This document shows positions 62,001-64,000 of a stretch of 64,000 nt of DNA, piece by piece (positions within the stretch are counted from its first letter, which is position 1; the number at the start of each line of letters is the position of its first letter). Position numbers and translations under genes: made by a program. The notes below the pieces were generated by a model. That model had not been told where the DNA came from. It saw only the letters and a program-made list of their open reading frames with translations, and did no database searches. This DNA comes from Balanoglossus misakiensis (Eukaryota; Hemichordata), in assembly GCA_040954595.2 (NCBI GenBank), contig CM082596.2:2294001-2358000 (forward strand), written 5' to 3'.

Positions 62001-64000
62001 GAAACTGGGACACCATGTGACGGCGACTCTGAGAAATAAACAAACAAATCAGGACTCATTCAGTAATAATAATTATGGCTAGTATAATACTCACTCTCTG
62101 TACACAACCATATTCATACTCGGTAAAACTGGAAACGTTTCAGAGACAAGTTTGCCATTTATAAACACAGAGGATAAATACTTCGAACGGGCCCTGTTGC
62201 AAAAATCACTGTGATAGGGTTACTTACTCCTTGACCATAGTATGCCCCGATTATCAGAAGATCCAGTTCATCACTCAGACCGTCGGCATATTCAGGTTTG
62301 ACTTTCAACCATCCACTGCCTGAGTGTTCATAACAAATGAGAAAGAGTTGGTTATGAAAATCATGTTAATATCTGACACAAGAATAACTATCCCTATATC
62401 CTAACAAACGTAGCCATGACAGTGAAATGATAAGCCTAAACAGACAGGTCAAGTTAAAAAGCAAGTAGAAACATGCTGATAAAGAATGTATGGGGACAGT
62501 TTACCATGAGATGGATAAATAGACTAACCTTTTCGTTTGTCAGGTCTATACGGTGCTGCAGGCTGTTTGATGACAATGCCTTCCTCTCTGCGTTCGATAG
62601 CATCATTCAGAGCTTGAATCACATGTTCTCTGAAAAATCACAACAGTTACAAATGAGACACACCATTGGTTAGTAAATGATGGGAATTTATCACCTTTCC
62701 TTGGGCTTTACATTTCCTTACTCAGGTTAATAACATATCATTCCTGCTTACCTGGTTGAGCCATCCCATCTCTGTACTCGACATAATCTTCCTGGAGTTG
62801 GAACAAACACTCTGCATGAAGCAAGATTACATCACAATCAATGTTTTCTATATCACACCTACTTTCAAAACAATTTCCAATCTAAAGTTTCCATATGAAC
62901 AGAGATGTCTTTTCATAATGATATGAATTCTGTCACTTGAATTACTTGTTTTCTTCCAGCAATGTTAATACTGCCTTTCAAAATACTTCAGTTCTTACCT
63001 ATCCAGGTATTGTAATCTTTCATTAAGTGGACAGTTTGCCAGATTCTTGTCGTTAAACAGCAGGCAGTCAAAGACACAAAAACAAGTTTGTAGATCTGAA
63101 AAAAAAATAATCAAATGAACACATCTTCAAGACAAACATGCCATACTATAAAGAGCCAAAGATTATTGCTCACATTTTTGAATTTGAAGAGTTGTTCCAT
63201 TGCAATAAATCATTTTCATCCATCTAGAAACAGATGAATGTTGAATTCCACTTACTATCATCCTCCTTCAGTGACTTGATATCAAAGTTTTCTCCTTTTG
63301 TCCTAAAAAACCCAACACATCATAAAGCTTTGATAAAATATTCAAACCTACGATTTCTATGTTAGTTCTAATGTAATGTTACAATTTACATGAATCCAGT
63401 AAGAAACTAAATATGAATATTTATGTGAGTTATGACTCAAGGAATTTCAAAAGCGATCACTTACATGAAGCACTCAGTGTCCGGATTATATGCCACCATT
63501 TCTCCATCTAGTATACAGCGTTTGACCTCACTGTTGGAGAAAGAACATAAACTTGCATATAAATTTTGACTTGTTTTGACACAGGTTTTCAAACTACACA
63601 CACTGTGACTGGTCCAGTGAATTACGTCAAGTGATGAATTCCTTCACATGGTCATCAGACAATAATGTTAATACTAACCTTTTGAAGGCTTTGGTTATAT
63701 ATGGCGAAAGTGAACCATCCAATGGGGTTGCTCCAAACACATGGGTGTAGTCATGTGACCTGCACAAAGAGGGAAAAGATCACAACCAAGAAACACTGTA
63801 CATGGATGGATAGCATGTCAGTGGCTATGTCCAAATTTACAATGCAGATCTGGAACAGTGTATGTACTTTCTTTAGTCTGGAGTATGTATTCAATTTCAT
63901 TAGTACACCTGTCCATTTTCAGAAATTCTGGTAACAACCCACCTTCTTGAGAAGAATTTATAGTCATCACCACCTTTATGAAGTTGCATTCTCTCTCCAT
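59022..64000 (-). CDS. LIG4: DNA ligase IV (5' end beyond the window)
   Basis: Nineteen exons lie in the window, among them 63943-64000 (cut by the edge), 63679-63759, 63465-63530, 63256-63302, 62999-63095, 62752-62811, 62529-62629, 62228-62319, 61933-62028, 61650-61769, 61454-61533, 61151-61256, 60800-60949, 60514-60692, 60347-60395, 59960-60121, 59644-59781, 59345-59454, 59022-59175. They join in frame to about 647 residues, equal to human LIG4 from about residue 276 to the end. The edge exon begins just after the active-site Lys with [10 protein letters not shown]; then [39 protein letters not shown]; an NLS-like [12 protein letters not shown] 1 ([10 protein letters not shown] ... GGEVVQNPG ... 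WLLECL); the XRCC4-binding linker ([12 protein letters not shown]); BRCT 2. LIG4 seals breaks in non-homologous end joining with XRCC4. The catalytic Lys exon and N-terminus lie to the right. Confidence 0.97.

Overview
This is a eukaryotic, intron-dense, animal nuclear window of about 60% A+T. Short coding exons (25 to about 350 nt, with two large ones) are split by GT-AG introns of roughly 100 to 2300 bp. Gene content, the many mini-inverted-repeat insertions and G/C homopolymers, and a cholecystokinin/sulfakinin-like neuropeptide with a Gly-Leu-x-Phe-amide ending point to an invertebrate deuterostome. An ambulacrarian (hemichordate or echinoderm) fits best. That assignment is inference; no marker gene here fixes the species. 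For NPHP3, ARP3, DNA2, LITAF, LIG4, the protease, the receptor, PGRP and the ankyrin gene, exons were joined by hand. In every case the exon lengths and phases add up to one open frame.

Layout, left to right. 1-6.4 kb: no recognisable gene. 6.4-7.6 kb (+): the last exons, perhaps all, of an R-SNARE/tomosyn-tail-like gene. 9.9-10.2 kb (-): a single-exon neuropeptide precursor. 10.9-11.2 kb: a CpG-rich promoter-like island with CCAAT and CRE motifs. 14.0-23.2 kb (+): nephrocystin-3, 22 coding exons, 1310 aa, with a 5' uORF. 25.8-26.8 kb (+): a 102-aa ankyrin-repeat protein. 27.4-33.6 kb (-): a secreted Ig / trypsin / inactive-trypsin protein. 34.2-38.3 kb (+), head-to-head with it: an SRCR-WSC-CUB-CCP single-pass receptor with a tyrosine-motif-rich tail. 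40.0-41.7 kb (-): a membrane-anchored peptidoglycan recognition protein with the amidase zinc ligands, next to an orphan duplicated PGRP exon. 42.1-51.4 kb (-): DNA2 helicase/nuclease, 29 exons, with a very long N-terminal extension. 51.7-55.5 kb (+): actin-related protein 3, sharing a 285-bp divergent promoter with DNA2. 56.8-57.8 kb (-): a LITAF-domain protein. 59.0-64.0 kb (-): DNA ligase IV, truncated at its 5' end by the window edge.

Three themes stand out. The 27-42 kb block groups three proteins suited to extracellular or surface immunity: a protease with a pseudoprotease partner domain, a scavenger-type receptor and a PGRP. The 42-64 kb block carries two DNA-repair/replication genes (DNA2, LIG4) around housekeeping genes. 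The neuropeptide precursor appears to encode two amidated, probably sulfated, short peptides and is the most interesting small gene.

Non-coding DNA holds several foldback elements, a TTAACCCTTTCACCCC-ended short element family, a GGCGGCCATTTTGAATTTC dispersed repeat, microsatellites and poly-C/G tracts.
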